Positions 21,329 through 33,356 of a stretch of 64,000 nucleotides of DNA are shown here, piece by piece. Where the stretch lies: NCBI RefSeq assembly GCF_036898095.1, contig NC_090739.1, positions 58,116,574 to 58,180,573 of the forward strand, given 5' to 3'. The stretch comes from Palaemon carinicauda. Lineage: Eukaryota > Arthropoda > Malacostraca > Decapoda > Palaemonidae. Each line of letters starts with the position of its first letter. Position 1 is the stretch's first letter. The notes beneath the pieces were generated by a model that did not search any database, had not been told where the DNA came from, and saw only the letters and a program-made list of their open reading frames with translations. The position numbers and the translations under genes are program-made.

Positions 21329-22660
21329 TGTTCCGATAAAAATACAAACTATTGTCCTTTACATAGGAGAGACAAGAGCCGAACTGGAATACACAAGAGT
21401 TAAAATTATATGACTAGCTGTAAACAAGTGGTCGGTAATTACTGACCGGGAGCGGGGATGCTTGTAGAGATATGGAAATGTGTGGGGGGAGGTTGTAGAA
21501 TCATAATTGTGCCATCTTTATGAGTGTGAAGGAGATGGTTCCTCACCTCTTGTGCCAGACCTGCAGAGGACACTACTGCTGTCAGGATTGTCCTTATAAC
21601 GAGCGTTTTGAGTGGTCACCCTCCCAGTGGGTGTTGTATGGCAGGAGGAGGAAAAAAAAGTCGAAAAGGAATTCTTCTGATTCCTGGTACGCTACCCTTT
21701 AATCCTTTCCTGTCAAAAGAAACTGTTCAGTTAAGAGTGGTGGCTCTTTAACTCTAGGACAAAATTTAGGTCAATAAGACTTAACTGTTTCTCATAGCGA
21801 AACATGAGGGGTAGAGCTATCCTGGGGGGAGTCTAGTAGATTGATGACACCCTGCGTACTTTGTTGCCCTCCTTGCGACTACAAGGTCCTCCTTCCAAGG
21901 AGCGGTTAGTGGAGGTGTTCTCTTTGAAGGTACTGCAGGAGAATGTTGCTGCTCCTGTCAGAGATGTCATCGGCTTATCTCATTTAAGAGCAGACATGAG
22001 TGTGTCTCTCCTTTTTGGGCTCATGCCTCCAAAGCAGACCACCTCCACCTCTTGAGATTGCCAAAGGAAACAGGTCTCCTAAGTGCCCTTCCTCTAGAAA
22101 GCACGATTCTACGACAGCCTGTGATTTTGGCTCCTAAGTATCCCAACATGCAAGCATGTTCACCCTTAGTGAGCGTACTAGCTGTTCGGAGCATGTACTT
22201 GTTCCTCAGTGTGTACGCTAGCTGCCAGGGCAATCACAGAGGGAGAAGCGTACTCTCACCTGAGCGCATTCACAAGGTTGCTTGCTATCTTGTCTGATCC
22301 CTCCTTACCTAATCCTGAGGAGGTAACATGAGCTGCAACATGTGCTGATGTGCACTCAACCTCCTAGAGAGAGGGAACATGGGAGATACTTCACTCGCAT
22401 CTCGCCAACTCGCGGTCAACCCAGACGTGCTTCATCCTCATTCGCATCGCCCAGATGTGCTCCAACAGATCAAGCCCCATTAAGCAGCGCTTTGCTGGTG
22501 TGCAAGATACCCTTAGAAATGACACAGGATCCTAGACTTGCACCTAGGACATGCACTGCTCAGTGTGATCATCAAGGAGATCCTCCTAGGGTGGAGGGTC
22601 TTTCCTCAGAAAGGACCAGGGCAAGTGTTCCCAACGTGCTCTCCCTCAGTTCAAGGACGT
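21329..22660 (+). mobile_element. DIRS-like fragment (left end and ORF1 start)
   Basis: Begins TGTTCCGATAAAAATACAAAC, the left terminus seen in DIRS A and C. Around 21530-21690 is an ORF1-like start with 'HLLCQTCRG', a Cys-rich 'CCQDCPY' and 'SPSQWVLYGRRRKKKSKR', equivalent to the Cys cluster and basic segment of DIRS C (37190-37320). The rest to 22660 has ORF1-like composition with frame breaks. No RT or recombinase part. Ends against the reverse LINE tail at 22664. Confidence 0.65.
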
Positions 22661-22663
22661 GGG

Positions 22664-24700
22664 AAAATTATTATTATTATTATTATTATTACTAGCCAAG
22701 CTACAACCCTAGTTGGAAAAGCAAGATGCTATAAGCCCAAGGGCTCCAACAGGGAAAAATAGCCCAGTGAGGAAAGGAAATAAGGAAATAAATAAATGAT
22801 GAGAATAAATTAATAATATATCCTTCTAAAAACAGTAACAGTGTCAAAACAGATATGGCTTATATAAACTATTAACAACATCAAAAACAGATATCTCTTA
22901 TATAAACAATAAAAAGACTCATGTCAGCCTGGTCAACATAAAAACATTTGCTCCAACTTTGAACTTTTAAAGTTCTACTGATTCAACTACTCGATTAGGA
23001 AGATAATTCCACAATTTGGTAACAGTTGGAATAAAACTTCTAGAATATTGTGTAGTATTGAGCCTCATGATGGAGAAAGCCTGGCTATGAGAATTAACTG
23101 CTTACCTAGTATTACAAACCGGATAGAATTGTCCAGGGAGATCTGAATGTAAAGGATGGTCAGAGTTATGAAAAATATTATGCAACATGCAAAATGAACT
23201 AATTGAACGACGGTGCCAAAGATTAATATCTAGATCAGGAATAAGAAATTTAATAGACCGTAAGTTTCTGTCCAACAGATTAAGATGAGAATCAGCAGCT
23301 GAAGACCAGACAGGAGATCAATACTCAAAACAAGGTAGAATGAAAGAATTAAAACACTTCTTCAGAATAGATTGATCACCGAAAATCTTGTAAGCCTTTC
23401 TCAATAAGCCAATTTTTTGTGCAATTGAAGAAGACACAGACCTAATGTGTTTCTCAAAAGTAAATTTGCTGTCGAGAATCACATCTAAAATCTTAAAAGA
23501 GTCGTACAAATCTAAAGAAACATTATCAATACTGAGATCCGGATGTTGAGGAGCCGCCGTCCTTGACCTACTTACAATCATACTTTGAGTTTTGTTAGGA
23601 TTTAACTTCATACCCCATAATTTGCACCATGCACTAATTTTAGCTAAATCTCTTTTAAGGGATACACCAACCCCAGATCTACATTTAGGGGATGGAATTG
23701 ATGCAAAGAGAGTAGCATCATCTGCATATGCAACAAGCTTGTTTTCTAGGCCAAACCACATGTCATGTGTATATAGTATGAAAAGTAATGGGCCAAGAAC
23801 ACTACCCTGTGGAACACCGGATATCACATTCCTATACTCACTATGGTGCCCATCAACAACAACTCTTTGAGATCTGTTACTTAAAAAATCAATAATAATG
23901 CTAAGAAACGACCCACCCACTCCCAACTGTTTCAGTTTGAAAACAAGGGCTTCATGATTAACATGGTCAAAGGCAGCACTAAAATCAAGGCCAATCATAC
24001 GAACTTCCTGACCACAATCAAAGGATTTCTGTACAGTATTGGAGATTGTATGAAGGGCATCACATGCTCCAAGGCCTTTACGAAAACCAAATTGCAAACT
24101 AGGGAGTAGGTGATTACCTTCAGCAAACCTATTAAGACGTTCAAAAACTATAGATAATGTGGAAGTTATGGAAATTGGGCGGTAATCAGTGGGGCTTGAG
24201 CTACCACAAACACATTTACATAGAGGAGTAACATTACCAATTCTCCAACAAGTGCTAAAAGCTCCTCTTCTTGCTAACTTGTGCAAAATAACAGATAACT
24301 TTGGAGCTAAGAAATCTGCTGTCTTTATAAAAAACAAAGGAAAAATACCATTTGGGTCTACACCTCCATAAGCATCAAGGTCCATCAACAGAGCTTTAAT
24401 CTCACGAGATCGAAAAGCTAAACTAGTTAGTTTAGCCTCAGGAAAACAGGAATGAGGAAGTTCAAGTTTTTCATTACTCTGTTTACTGTCAAAAACATCA
24501 GCCAAAAGGGTTGCCTTTTCCTTTGGACTGTGAGTGACTGAGCCATCTGGTTTAAGTAGAGGAGGAACCGTTGCATCTACACCAAAGAGTGCAGATTTAA
24601 GGGTAGACCACCATTTATGTTCCTGAATTGTACCAGAACAATCGTATGTTGGAGCAAATATTCCCATAAGAATACACTGTAATTTATATAATTCGTTCCA
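22664..24700 (-). mobile_element. LINE copy 2 (jockey/CR1-like), reverse strand
   Basis: Best copy of the LINE family in the window. The 3' end is at 22664 with a TAA-type tail (ATTATTATT on the plus strand), followed by a 3' UTR to about 23100 and an RT frame 24703-23318. The 5' end is truncated: no endonuclease domain. It provides the reference for the interrupted LINE copy 1 and for copy 3. Confidence 0.85.
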
Positions 24701-24703
24701 CAC
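23318..24703 (-). CDS. LINE copy 2 reverse transcriptase (partial)
   Basis: 461 open codons. RT motifs in order: 'DYRPISITSTLS', 'FGFRKGLGACDALH', 'GLDFSAAFDHVNHEAL' (first catalytic Asp), 'SGVPQGSVLGPLLFILY', 'LVAYADDATLF' (catalytic Asp-Asp) and 'MKLNPNKTQSMIVSRSR'. The PQGSVLGPLLF and YADD pattern fits the jockey/CR1/I/L2 group. A stop after 'LPCFEY' separates the last part of the original ORF, which continues as recognisable sequence to about 23100. There is no endonuclease, so it is a 5'-truncated insertion; the open RT frame suggests it is not very old. Confidence 0.85.
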   Translation of the reverse strand: MWNELYKLQCILMGIFAPTYDCSGTIQEHKWWSTLKSALFGVDATVPPLLKPDGSVTHSPKEKATLLADVFDSKQSNEKLELPHSCFPEAKLTSLAFRSREIKALLMDLDAYGGVDPNGIFPLFFIKTADFLAPKLSVILHKLARRGAFSTCWRIGNVTPLCKCVCGSSSPTDYRPISITSTLSIVFERLNRFAEGNHLLPSLQFGFRKGLGACDALHTISNTVQKSFDCGQEVRMIGLDFSAAFDHVNHEALVFKLKQLGVGGSFLSIIIDFLSNRSQRVVVDGHHSEYRNVISGVPQGSVLGPLLFILYTHDMWFGLENKLVAYADDATLFASIPSPKCRSGVGVSLKRDLAKISAWCKLWGMKLNPNKTQSMIVSRSRTAAPQHPDLSIDNVSLDLYDSFKILDVILDSKFTFEKHIRSVSSSIAQKIGLLRKAYKIFGDQSILKKCFNSFILPCFEY

Positions 24704-24909
24704 CCCAAAAACCTATAATAAATCTTTAATGAATTACTACATTTAATTACACATAATAACATAACTGCATAATATGAAAGAAGGATGTAAAAAAGATAAT
24801 TATAAAGAAATAATAAATAAAAAATGTGCTTTTATTGCCACTTTACCTTAGAGACAGGCCAACACAGGTGTAGGATTTGCTACGCCAGGAGGAGCCAGAC
24901 GATCGGCGA
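24701..24909. other. AT-rich spacer
   Basis: No feature recognised between the 5' end of LINE copy 2 and the (CT)n inverted repeat. Confidence 0.4.
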
Positions 24910-25717
<808 letters not shown>

Positions 25718-25882
25718 AAATATTTAACTTAGCCGGTGAATATATAATAGCTGAGCCTCCGGCGGCTCGACAGAAAAACACACAAAAACTCGCGAGCGAT
25801 CGCTATGAAGGTTGCGGGTGTGCCCACTAGCGCCAACTATCGGCCAGATACCGCATATACATGTAAACAGACCCAATTTTTT
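25718..25882 (+). repeat. DIRS B2 left inverted terminal repeat
   Basis: Reverse complement of 32048-32225. GTTGGCGCTAGTGGGCACAC at the right pairs with GTGTGCCCACTAGCGCCAAC here. Nearly perfect over about 150 bases. Confidence 0.92.
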
Positions 25883-26717
25883 TCTGTCGGCCTTAACGAC
25901 AAGACGTATCAATACTCGCTGTATAACCTGGAGTTTTCTCAACATATTTGGTGAAGTACTTCCTTTTGGTTTGAGCTTTCGCAGTGCAGGTGTTTTATCT
26001 TCAACTTAAATCTTGAACTCGTTTTTGGATAGATTTAATTTTTGATGACTTTGGATTGTTTTTTGGACTTTCTTTGACTTTTAAATGGCCGACCCTTCCC
26101 TTAGTACGGAAGTGTGTTTTAGGCTTTTAGCAATTATCTTATCACGTTATAAATTAATTATAGATTTTCCTCTATATATTTTATATCTCAACCGCCTTTA
26201 TTAGGCCTCATCGATTAGCTTTCCATTTATAATAAACATCAAGATAAATTTTAATGATTTGTTTATATGCGACCTTTCCTATTCCTCCTCTAATCCGAGA
26301 GTAGGCGGTCCTAACTTGGAAACCGAAGTTAAACAACGTTGAGCCCTTTCAATCGTAAATAACTTTTACAGAGCAAATGATTTAAAACTTATTATATGAA
26401 TATTTTTTAGTAGATATTTTATGAAAGATTTTCTTTGAATAGTCTTCGTACTGTTTCAAAGATGAACTAACGTTTAGTTTATTTATGCTACGCAGTTTGC
26501 GCTCTATCGTTACTATAGAGAGAGAGAGAATCACGGTTTCACTTTGCAGAAAGAGTAAATCGATTCTGACGTTTTGTTCATTCTTCTTTCAAACTTAAAT
26601 GTTTTAAATACTGTTTTAAAGGAACTTGTTAATTGAAAAACCTTTCAGTTTTTTCCTTTGGTCAAATAACCTGTTTATTGACGAAAGGTAAGTGGGCTCT
26701 TCTCTTCGGTGCGAAAT

Positions 26718-26772
<55 letters not shown>

Positions 26773-27176
26773 AGAACGTTCCGATCTTTATTCTCGTCCC
26801 AAGCGAGTAACGTTGTTCTCGAGTCAGTTTTTTACTCTCGTCCCTAGTCTCTGTACGGGGAGAAAGGATAAAACGTTTTTAGTTTTTATTCTCGTCCCAA
26901 GGCACTGTACGGTGAGAGATTGAAAACGTAGTTTTGAATGAACTAGTGTTTAGTCTCCTTCCCAGCCACTGATCTTTTTATCTTAATATATGTTTACTGT
27001 TTTTTTGCTTGTATTAATGTTCTTACATTATACGACTGATTTCGCAATTATAACCTTTTGATGAGGGTAGAATTGCGTGCTTCAGGTAGAAATCAGTTTT
27101 ATTCATACCTAATGTGAATTGTTGAAAAATTCGATTTCAGTGAAGTAAGTGCAAAACAGAAAATCGTAGTGATAAA
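25883..27176 (+). other. DIRS B2 5' region without a clear ORF
   Basis: Place of the ORF1 start. The Cys cluster of the other copies was not found. Contains a (GA)n tract at 26720-26768 and repeated segments with TTTATTCTCGTCCCAAG (about 26790 and 26886). Probably decayed 5' UTR and ORF1 N-terminus. Confidence 0.45.
26720..26768. repeat. (GA)n microsatellite
   Basis: About 48 bases of AG repeat inside DIRS B2. Confidence 0.97.
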
Positions 27177-28328
27177 GTGATAATTGCGCAAAGTGTTATC
27201 AGTGTTGCGACCGAGGGTTCGTCTGTTCGTGCCTGTCGTTCGCCTAGTCCGAGACCTCTTGCAAGCTCCCAAGCCCAGGGGAGAAGTAATGTCGTACGAC
27301 TTATGGGTTCGAGAGGACTTGATCAGCGAACAGACGTTCCCTCTATGGTTTCAGGCGTGTCTCATCAACACCGCCCCTACCATAAGACGAGCGAGACGAT
27401 TTTCTCCTCGTCATCCGAAGGCTTTTCGCATAAGAAACCGTGGAACAAGGTTTCGAGGCCCTTTAAGCGAAAGTCAGTCCTTTCAGGACAGGTCCAGGGT
27501 CCTAGTTGTAGCCATTAGGACAGCTCTGACCCTATGCAGTCATCGGAAGACTGCTTGCCGCCTAAACAAAAGCGTAACACAGGCTCCGAGAGTCTTTTTG
27601 TAGGCAAGGTTTTGCAGTCACAGACGTTACCCTCGTCTCTTACCGCAACCATTCCCGTTGATCCTAAATGGGTTGTACGGCAAGACATGCAGAATAAGCT
27701 TGCCTCTCTTATGGAGGACTATTCTGTTGAGCAGGTTCACGATGATCCTCGCCGCTTAGCTGATCGAGATCTTGGCCGTCAGCCGCCCAAACGAGCCTTT
27801 GTTCGTCCTGTTGACATTGACGTTACAAAGTCACGTCAATCGTGTTTTGTAGAGCCTCTCTCGATGCAGTCCCGTGTTGACTCTCAGCCGCTTGTGGACG
27901 TTCAGCCGCTGCCGCTTGCTCTTGTTGACGTTCAGGACGTTCACCAACCAGCATAGTTGACTTGTTTTGACGTTGAGCGTCAAGCACCGCAGTCAAAAGT
28001 TGTTTTGACTGCTCAGTCTAAGCAGTCAAGGCAGTCTCGAGTTGACGTCGAACGTCCTCCCGCACCTGTTGTTGTTACTGGTCAGTCCTTTAAGCAGTTA
28101 CATGACATAGCGTCCTTGACTGATACTGTTTCTTTTTTGCGTGTGGACTCTGCTTGTCAAGCATTGCCACCACGGCAGGTCTCTCCCTTGCTTGAGACTC
28201 AGCTATTGTCGGACAAGGTTCCTTCAGATGAGGAAGTTGCTGATCCCCCTCCTACTGATATTCCCTTGAGGACTCTGTCAGACGGAGAGGAGCCTAAAGC
28301 TGCTCAGCCCTCTATGGACTTTAAATAA
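27177..28328 (+). pseudogene. DIRS B2 ORF1 (gag-like), two nonsense codons
   Basis: One frame runs from 27177 to the TAA at 28326-28328, interrupted by TAG at 27516-27518 and 27954-27956. The start resembles ORF1 of DIRS B: 'RSPSPRPLASSQAQGR' here against 'RSRPLPSSQDQGR' there. The middle is rich in Asp-Val and Gln-Ser repeats ('DVQPLPLALVDVQDV'). The ordered C-terminal region seen in DIRS B is mostly missing, and only short traces lie at 28400-28900 in other frames (for example 'CTIMSCINKAFRDG', which matches 'TSIMSCMDKALRDG'). Confidence 0.7.
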
Positions 28329-28899
28329 ATCATGCTGATTTTTAAGGATCTTTGTCCGGATCTTTTTGTAACTGCTGCTCCTCGTTCGCCTAAACGTCAG
28401 AGTTTACACTAGGCCTAGCTACTTCGAAGCCGTTGTTTTATAAGCTAGTGCTCTCTCGCTCTTCTAAGAGAGCTTTACGTTTGCTAGGCAACTGGTTAAT
28501 CACCAGGAGGAGTTTGGGGGAGACAGCCTTTGCTTTCCCTACTTTTAAGCTGGCTTATAGAGCGAGAGTCTGATATGACACGGGAGAAGTTCTCGGCTTG
28601 GGAGTTCCTGCCTCTGCCCAGATAGACTTCTCAAACCTCATAGACTCTCCCTGGCGCCTGGCCATGAGACGCTCCAAGATTTTATGGTCGACTTCAGAGC
28701 TAGACCATCTCCTGTTAAGAGTTTTTTCGAGCGTTTGAAGTTTTGCTGTACAATTATGTCATGCATAAACAAGGCTTTCAGGGATGGCTCCAATGATCCG
28801 ACAGCCACGTTCTCTGCAGGAACAAGTCCCTCAGGGATGGCTCCAATGATCTGGCAGCCATGTTCACTGCAGGAGTACGTAAGAGGCAAGTGCGCTCAA

Positions 28900-29380
28900 T
28901 GTGTTCATTGTCAAGACAAACTTCACGATGAAGTCTACCAGGCTGTCTTGACAGCATTAATGGAAGGCGACTGGATGGTCTCTCTCGACCTTCAGGAGGC
29001 ATACTTCCACATTCCTATACACCCGGATTCCCAACCGTTTCTGAGGTTTGTTTACAGGAATGTGGGGGTACCAGTTTCGAGCCCTGTGCTTTGGCCTCAG
29101 TCCTGCTCCTCTCGTGTTTACGAGGCTCATGAGGAATGTGGCAAAATCCCTCCATCTATCGGGGATCCGAGCCTCCCTGTACTTGGACGACTGGCTTCTC
29201 AGAGCATCGTCCAGTCTTCGCTGTCTGCAGGATCTACATTGGACGTTGAGTCTGGCCAGGGAGTTGGGACTTTTGGTCAACCTAAAAGTCCCAACTGATC
29301 CCATCCCAGATTATTCTATATTTGGGTATGGAGATTCGCAGTCCAGTTTTTTCGGGCTTTTCCGTCTGCCACCCGAATAG
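28900..29380 (+). pseudogene. DIRS B2 reverse transcriptase, frameshifted
   Basis: 'GDWMVSLDLQEAYFHIPIHPDSQPFLRFVY' lies in one frame (to about 29055). The next motifs, 'FRALCFGLSPAPLVFTRL' and 'SLYLDDWLL', lie in a frame shifted by one (29048-29380). Compared with DIRS B, the N-terminal ~130 residues of RT are absent or unreadable, so the enzyme is dead. Confidence 0.85.
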
Positions 29381-29649
29381 AACAAGCCCTGCTCGAAGTC
29401 CAACTAATGCTGAAAAGAGAACGTTTGTTCAGTCAGGAGTTGGAACAGTCTCGTAGGGACTCTCTCATCCCTGGAGCAGTTTGTCTCACTAGGGAGACTA
29501 CACCTGCCTCTCCGGTTCCATCTAGCCTCTCACTGGAACTAGGACAAGACGTTAGAGACGGTATCATTCCCAGTCTCCGAACCAGTAAAGGCATGCCTGA
29601 AATGGTGGGACAGCAATATCAGTCTGAGAGAGGAACTATCCCTAGCAGT

Positions 29650-30555
29650 CAAGAACCCAAACCACGTGTTGTTCTCAGACGCGTCGGATTTGGGTTGGGG
29701 TGCGACCCTGGACGGTCGGGAATGCTCGGGTCTGTGGACCTCAAGTCAGAAGAGCTTGCACATCAACGGCAAGGAGCTATTAGCAGTCCACTTGGCCTTG
29801 ATGATATTCGAAAGCTTCTTCGAAACTAAGTGGTAGAGGTCAACTCAGACAACACCACAGCTTTGGTGTACATCTCCAAGCAAGGAGGCACACACTCCTT
29901 CACGCTGCTCGAGATCGCAAGGGACCTTCTCTTATGGTCAAGAAATCGAGGCATCTCCCTGTTGACGAGATTCATCCAGGGGGACTTGAACGTCTTGGCA
30001 GACTGTCTCAGTCGGAGGGGTCAGGTGATACCCACGGAATGGACCCTCCACAAGGACGTGGGCAAGAGTCTTTGGGCTACTTGGGGTCAACCCACCATAG
30101 ACCTCTTTGCCTCCTCGTTGACCAAAAGGTTACCAATCTATTGCTCTCCAGTCCTAGATACAGAAGCAATCCACATAGACGCGTTTCTACTGGATTGGTC
30201 TCTTCTGGACTTATATGCATTCCCACCATTCAAGATAGTCAACAAGGAACTGCAGAAGTTCGCCTCTCACGAAGGGACAAGGTTGACGTTGGTTGCTACC
30301 CTCTGGCCCGCGAGAGAGTGGTTCACCGAGGTACTTCAATGGCTGGTAGACTTTCCAAGAAGTCTTCCTCTAAGGGTAGATCTGTTACGTCAGCCCCACG
30401 TAAAGAATGTCCATCAAAGCCTCCCCGCTCTTCGTCTGACTTCCTTCAGACTATCGAAAGACTCTCAAGAGCTCGAGGCTTTTCGAAGGAGGCAGCCAGT
30501 GCGATTGCAAGAGCGAGGAGAGCTTCTACCATTAGAGTATACCAGTCGAAGTAGG
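29650..30555 (+). pseudogene. DIRS B2 RNase H and methyltransferase-like domain
   Basis: RNase H begins at about 29665 ('LFSDASDLGWGATLDG' in a different frame) and continues from 29830 with 'VEVNSDNTTALVYISKQGG' and 'DLNVLADCLSRRGQV'. The methyltransferase-like part follows: 'TIDLFASSLTKRLPIY', 'DAFLLDWSLLDLYAFPPFKIV' and 'WPAREWFTEVLQWL'. The 29830-30612 frame is open for 260 codons. At least one frameshift lies near 29820. Confidence 0.8.
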
Positions 30556-31478
30556 AAGTCTTTCGAGACTGGTGCAAGTCAGCATGTGTGTCCTCGTCCA
30601 GTACCTCTGTAGCCCAAATCGCAGATTTTCTTTTACATCTGAGAAAGGTTCGCTCCCTTTCAGCTCCCACGATTAAGGGCTACAGGAGCATGTTGGCTTC
30701 GGTCTTTCGACATAGAGGCTTAGATCTTTCCAACAATAAAGATCTCCAAGATCTCCTTAAGTCTTTCGAGACCTCTAAGGAACGTCGTTTGGCAACTCCT
30801 GGAGGGAACTTAGACGTGGTCCTAAGGTTCCTCATGTCAGACAGGTTTGAGCCATTACATTCAGCCTCCCTGAAGGATCTCACCCTCAAGACACTTTTCC
30901 TAGTGTGCTTGGCTTCGGCTAAAAGGGTCAGTGAACTTCATGCCTTCAGTAAGAACATCGGCTTTTCTACAGAAAAAGCCACTTGTTCACTTCAACTTGG
31001 TTTCCTGGCCAAAAATGAACTGCCTTCTCGTCCTTGGCCTAAATCTTTTGATATTCCTTGCTTATCAGAGATCGTAGGCAACGAACTGGAAAGAGTATTA
31101 TGTCCTGTTAGAGCTCTTAAGTTCTATTTAGCTCGTACTAAGTCATTACGAGGTAAATCTGAGGCATTATGGTGCTCAGTTAAGAAACCATCATTGCCTA
31201 TGTCAAAGAATGCTTTGTCATATTTTATCAGATTTTTAATACGAGAAGCTCATTCTCACTTGAATGAGAAAGACCGATGTTTGCTTAAGGTTAAGACGCA
31301 CGAAGTTAGAGCTATAGCAACCTCCGTGGCCTTCAAGCAAAATAAATCTCTGCAAAGTATTATGGACGCGACTTTTTGGAGAAGCAAGTCAGTGTTCGCG
31401 TCATTTTACTTAAAAGATGTCCAGACTCTTACGAGGACTGCTACACGCTGGGTCCATTCGTTGCAGCGAGTGCAGTAG
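30400..31478 (+). pseudogene. DIRS B2 tyrosine recombinase, one nonsense codon
   Basis: The core-binding segment ('SDFLQTIERLSRARGFSKEA', ending 'IRVYQSK') overlaps the RT frame in the -1 frame and is stopped by TAG at 30552-30554. The same frame then continues through 30588-31478 (296 codons). Catalytic residues are present: Arg in ASAKRVSEL, His/Arg in THEVRAIATS and Tyr in SFYLKDV (His of the usual HYL is Phe). The C-terminus is slightly altered by a frame change after 'KDVQTL'. Confidence 0.82.
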
Positions 31479-31903
31479 TGGGTGAGGGTTCTACCACTAC
31501 ATTACCCTAATTCCAATATCCTTTTTAATCTGTCTCTTAAAATGTTTTTAATATTGTTTTTTGGGTTGTACGGAAGGCTAAGAAGCCTTTCGCATCCTGG
31601 TTGATTTGGCGAGTGGTCAAAGTCATTTCTTGAGAGCGCCCAGATTAGGGGTTTGATGAGGTCCTGTTGTATGGGTTGCAGCCCTTAATACTTCAGCTCC
31701 TGGGAGTCTTTCAGCATCCTAAGAGGATCGCTGGGCTTCGTGAGGAAGACAGACTAATAAGGCAGAGTAATCGTCTAAGTCAACGTCCTTACCAGGTACC
31801 TTTATATATTTGGGTTTTGTTATGATATAACTGTCAAAAACTCTAAGCATATACGCTGTAAACTTAATTAACTCTGGTCTCTACCCACCACCATGGGTGT
31901 GAA

Positions 31904-32000
31904 TCAGCTATTATATATTCACCGGCTAAGTTAAATATTTAAAAATTATATTTTAATTATAAAATAAATTTTGGAATATACTTACCCGGTGAATATATAA
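31904..32000 (+). repeat. DIRS B2 internal complementary region (ICR)
   Basis: CACCGGCTAAGTTAAATATT is the complement of the left end, followed from about 31940 by the complement of the right end (AATTATAAAATAAATTTT…ACTTACCCGG). Small differences from the actual right end reflect later mutation. Confidence 0.88.
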
Positions 32001-32047
32001 ATTAAAGGCCCCCCCTTCCTCCCCGATAGAGACCCAGCGGGATGAGA

Positions 32048-32239
32048 AAAATTGGGTCTGTTTACATGTATATGCGGTATCTGGCCGATAGTTGGCGCTA
32101 GTGGGCACACCCGCAACCTTCATAGCGATCGCTCGCGAGTTTTTGTGTGTTTTTCTGTCGAGCCGCCGGAGGCTCAGCTATTATATATTCACCGGGTAAG
32201 TATATTCAAAAATTTATTTTATAATTTAAATATCATTTT
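32048..32239 (+). repeat. DIRS B2 right inverted terminal repeat
   Basis: Complement of 25718-25882 plus the right-only extension after CACCGGGTAAG. Confidence 0.92.
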
Positions 32240-32350
32240 AGTTAATAAAGGAATTCAGATTTGCTGTTATTACTTTCTTAGTTACATTTAATTGTTTTTC
32301 AACTTGTTGACGCTGTTAAAAATCATATGTACTCTAAACACATTTTTGTG

Positions 32351-32401
<51 letters not shown>

Positions 32402-32510
32402 AAAAATAATAGACGTCTCTAACACTATAACAGCGAAGAAGAGCAAGAGAGAGAGAGAGAGAGAGAGATTTTATTTAAAGAACATGTTAATGCTATGTTT
32501 AGAGAGAAAC
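32240..32510. repeat. Long inverted repeat: remainder of right arm
   Basis: Continuation of the right arm after DIRS B2: AGTTAATAAAGGAATTCAGATTTGCTG pairs with 25310-25336, the CT tract with the GA stretch at 25201-25214, TAGACGTCTCTAAC with 25178-25190, and AAAGAACATGTTAA with 24927-24941. Confidence 0.72.
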
Positions 32511-32519
32511 AGAAAAAGA

Positions 32520-33161
32520 GAGAGGACTTTTTCCTTGCTTCACTTTTTTCTTTCTTTCTGTTCATCATGCTGGCCCTTCTCACAAATGATCGTTGCCAAC
32601 AATCTCTTTGTCCTTTATCCCTATCAACAAAAGGCGTTCTATCTCTTTCAGGGTATTGCTACGATGTCTTGTAATAATGGTGATCCCCTTCGATGGTTTA
32701 TCTGCTTTAATGGCTGACTTCTGCTTGATGATCGTCGAGATCATAGGCCTATTCCGGCCATATTGTTTAGCCATATCACTCACATGCACACTGCTCTCAT
32801 GTTTTTCTATAATTTCTTGCTTCAATTCTACTGAAAGAATTGCCTTCTTCCTTTTCTCACCACTACCTGTACTGAAACTTAGCTTTTTAGGGACCATGAT
32901 CATAGGTAAAATAAAAAAAGAAAAGTGAGATAAGGAAGAAAATAAGCACTGTTAATAACAGACCAAACAGAGGACAACACACGATACACAGAAGAACAGA
33001 GAACAGAGCACTCGACGCTCAATGGCGTCCCTCTTACGTGGTGCCATCTACCGGCGTAAACAAGATCTATATCGGATGTTGGAGCATTACTTCGAGTGTC
33101 GAGACAAATTTGATGGAATTTTACTTCGGATGTTGGAACAATCGTATGTAGAGGTTCCACG
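32520..33161 (-). mobile_element. Partial Tigger/pogo-like DNA transposon
   Basis: The terminal inverted repeat at the right, read on the minus strand, runs GTGGAACCTCTACATACGAT then …TTCCAACATCCGAAG, typical of Tigger ends. A transposase N-terminus follows at 32903. The element is cut off at about 32510 by the long inverted repeat, so the DDE domain is missing. Confidence 0.7.
32580..32903 (-). pseudogene. Tigger-like transposase N-terminus (CENP-B-type HTH)
   Basis: 107 codons on the minus strand. 'KRKKAILSVELKQEIIEKHE', 'VSDMAKQYGRNRPMISTIIK' is a CENP-B N-terminal (psq/pogo-like) helix-turn-helix that binds the transposon end. It continues with a 'LKEIERLLLIGIKDKEIVGN' segment that starts the second HTH. 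It ends at the fusion with the inverted repeat and has no DDE catalytic domain. A very similar start is seen in the Tigger at 61043-63973. Confidence 0.75.
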
Positions 33162-33356
33162 TACTTTTTAAAAAAATTTATTTGTAATAATTATATATTT
33201 TAGATTTAGCTTTCATTTACTTTTTTGGAAGAATAGAATATTCTTTAAAGTTTTTTTTAATAGTAAAAGATTGTGAATTGCTTCGTAAATGAATTTTTTT
33301 GTGACCTCGGGTCGAGGCCGACCTATCAATACCTAATTAAGGTGGTCAAATAACAA

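Larger units (their letters stand above)
25718..32239 (+). mobile_element. DIRS-like retrotransposon B2
   Basis: Relative of DIRS B (both have '…AGCTGAG(T/C)CTCCG…' just inside the left end). ITRs pair 25718-25882 with 32048-32239, and the ICR is at 31904-32000. Coding remnants: ORF1 27177-28328 (two TAG stops), RT about 28900-29380 (frameshift), RNase H/methyltransferase-like about 29650-30550 and recombinase about 30400-31478 (one TAG). It is inserted in the right arm of a long inverted repeat, whose left arm (25318-25360) shows the uninterrupted target: TTTGTTTT / AGTTAAT. Confidence 0.9.
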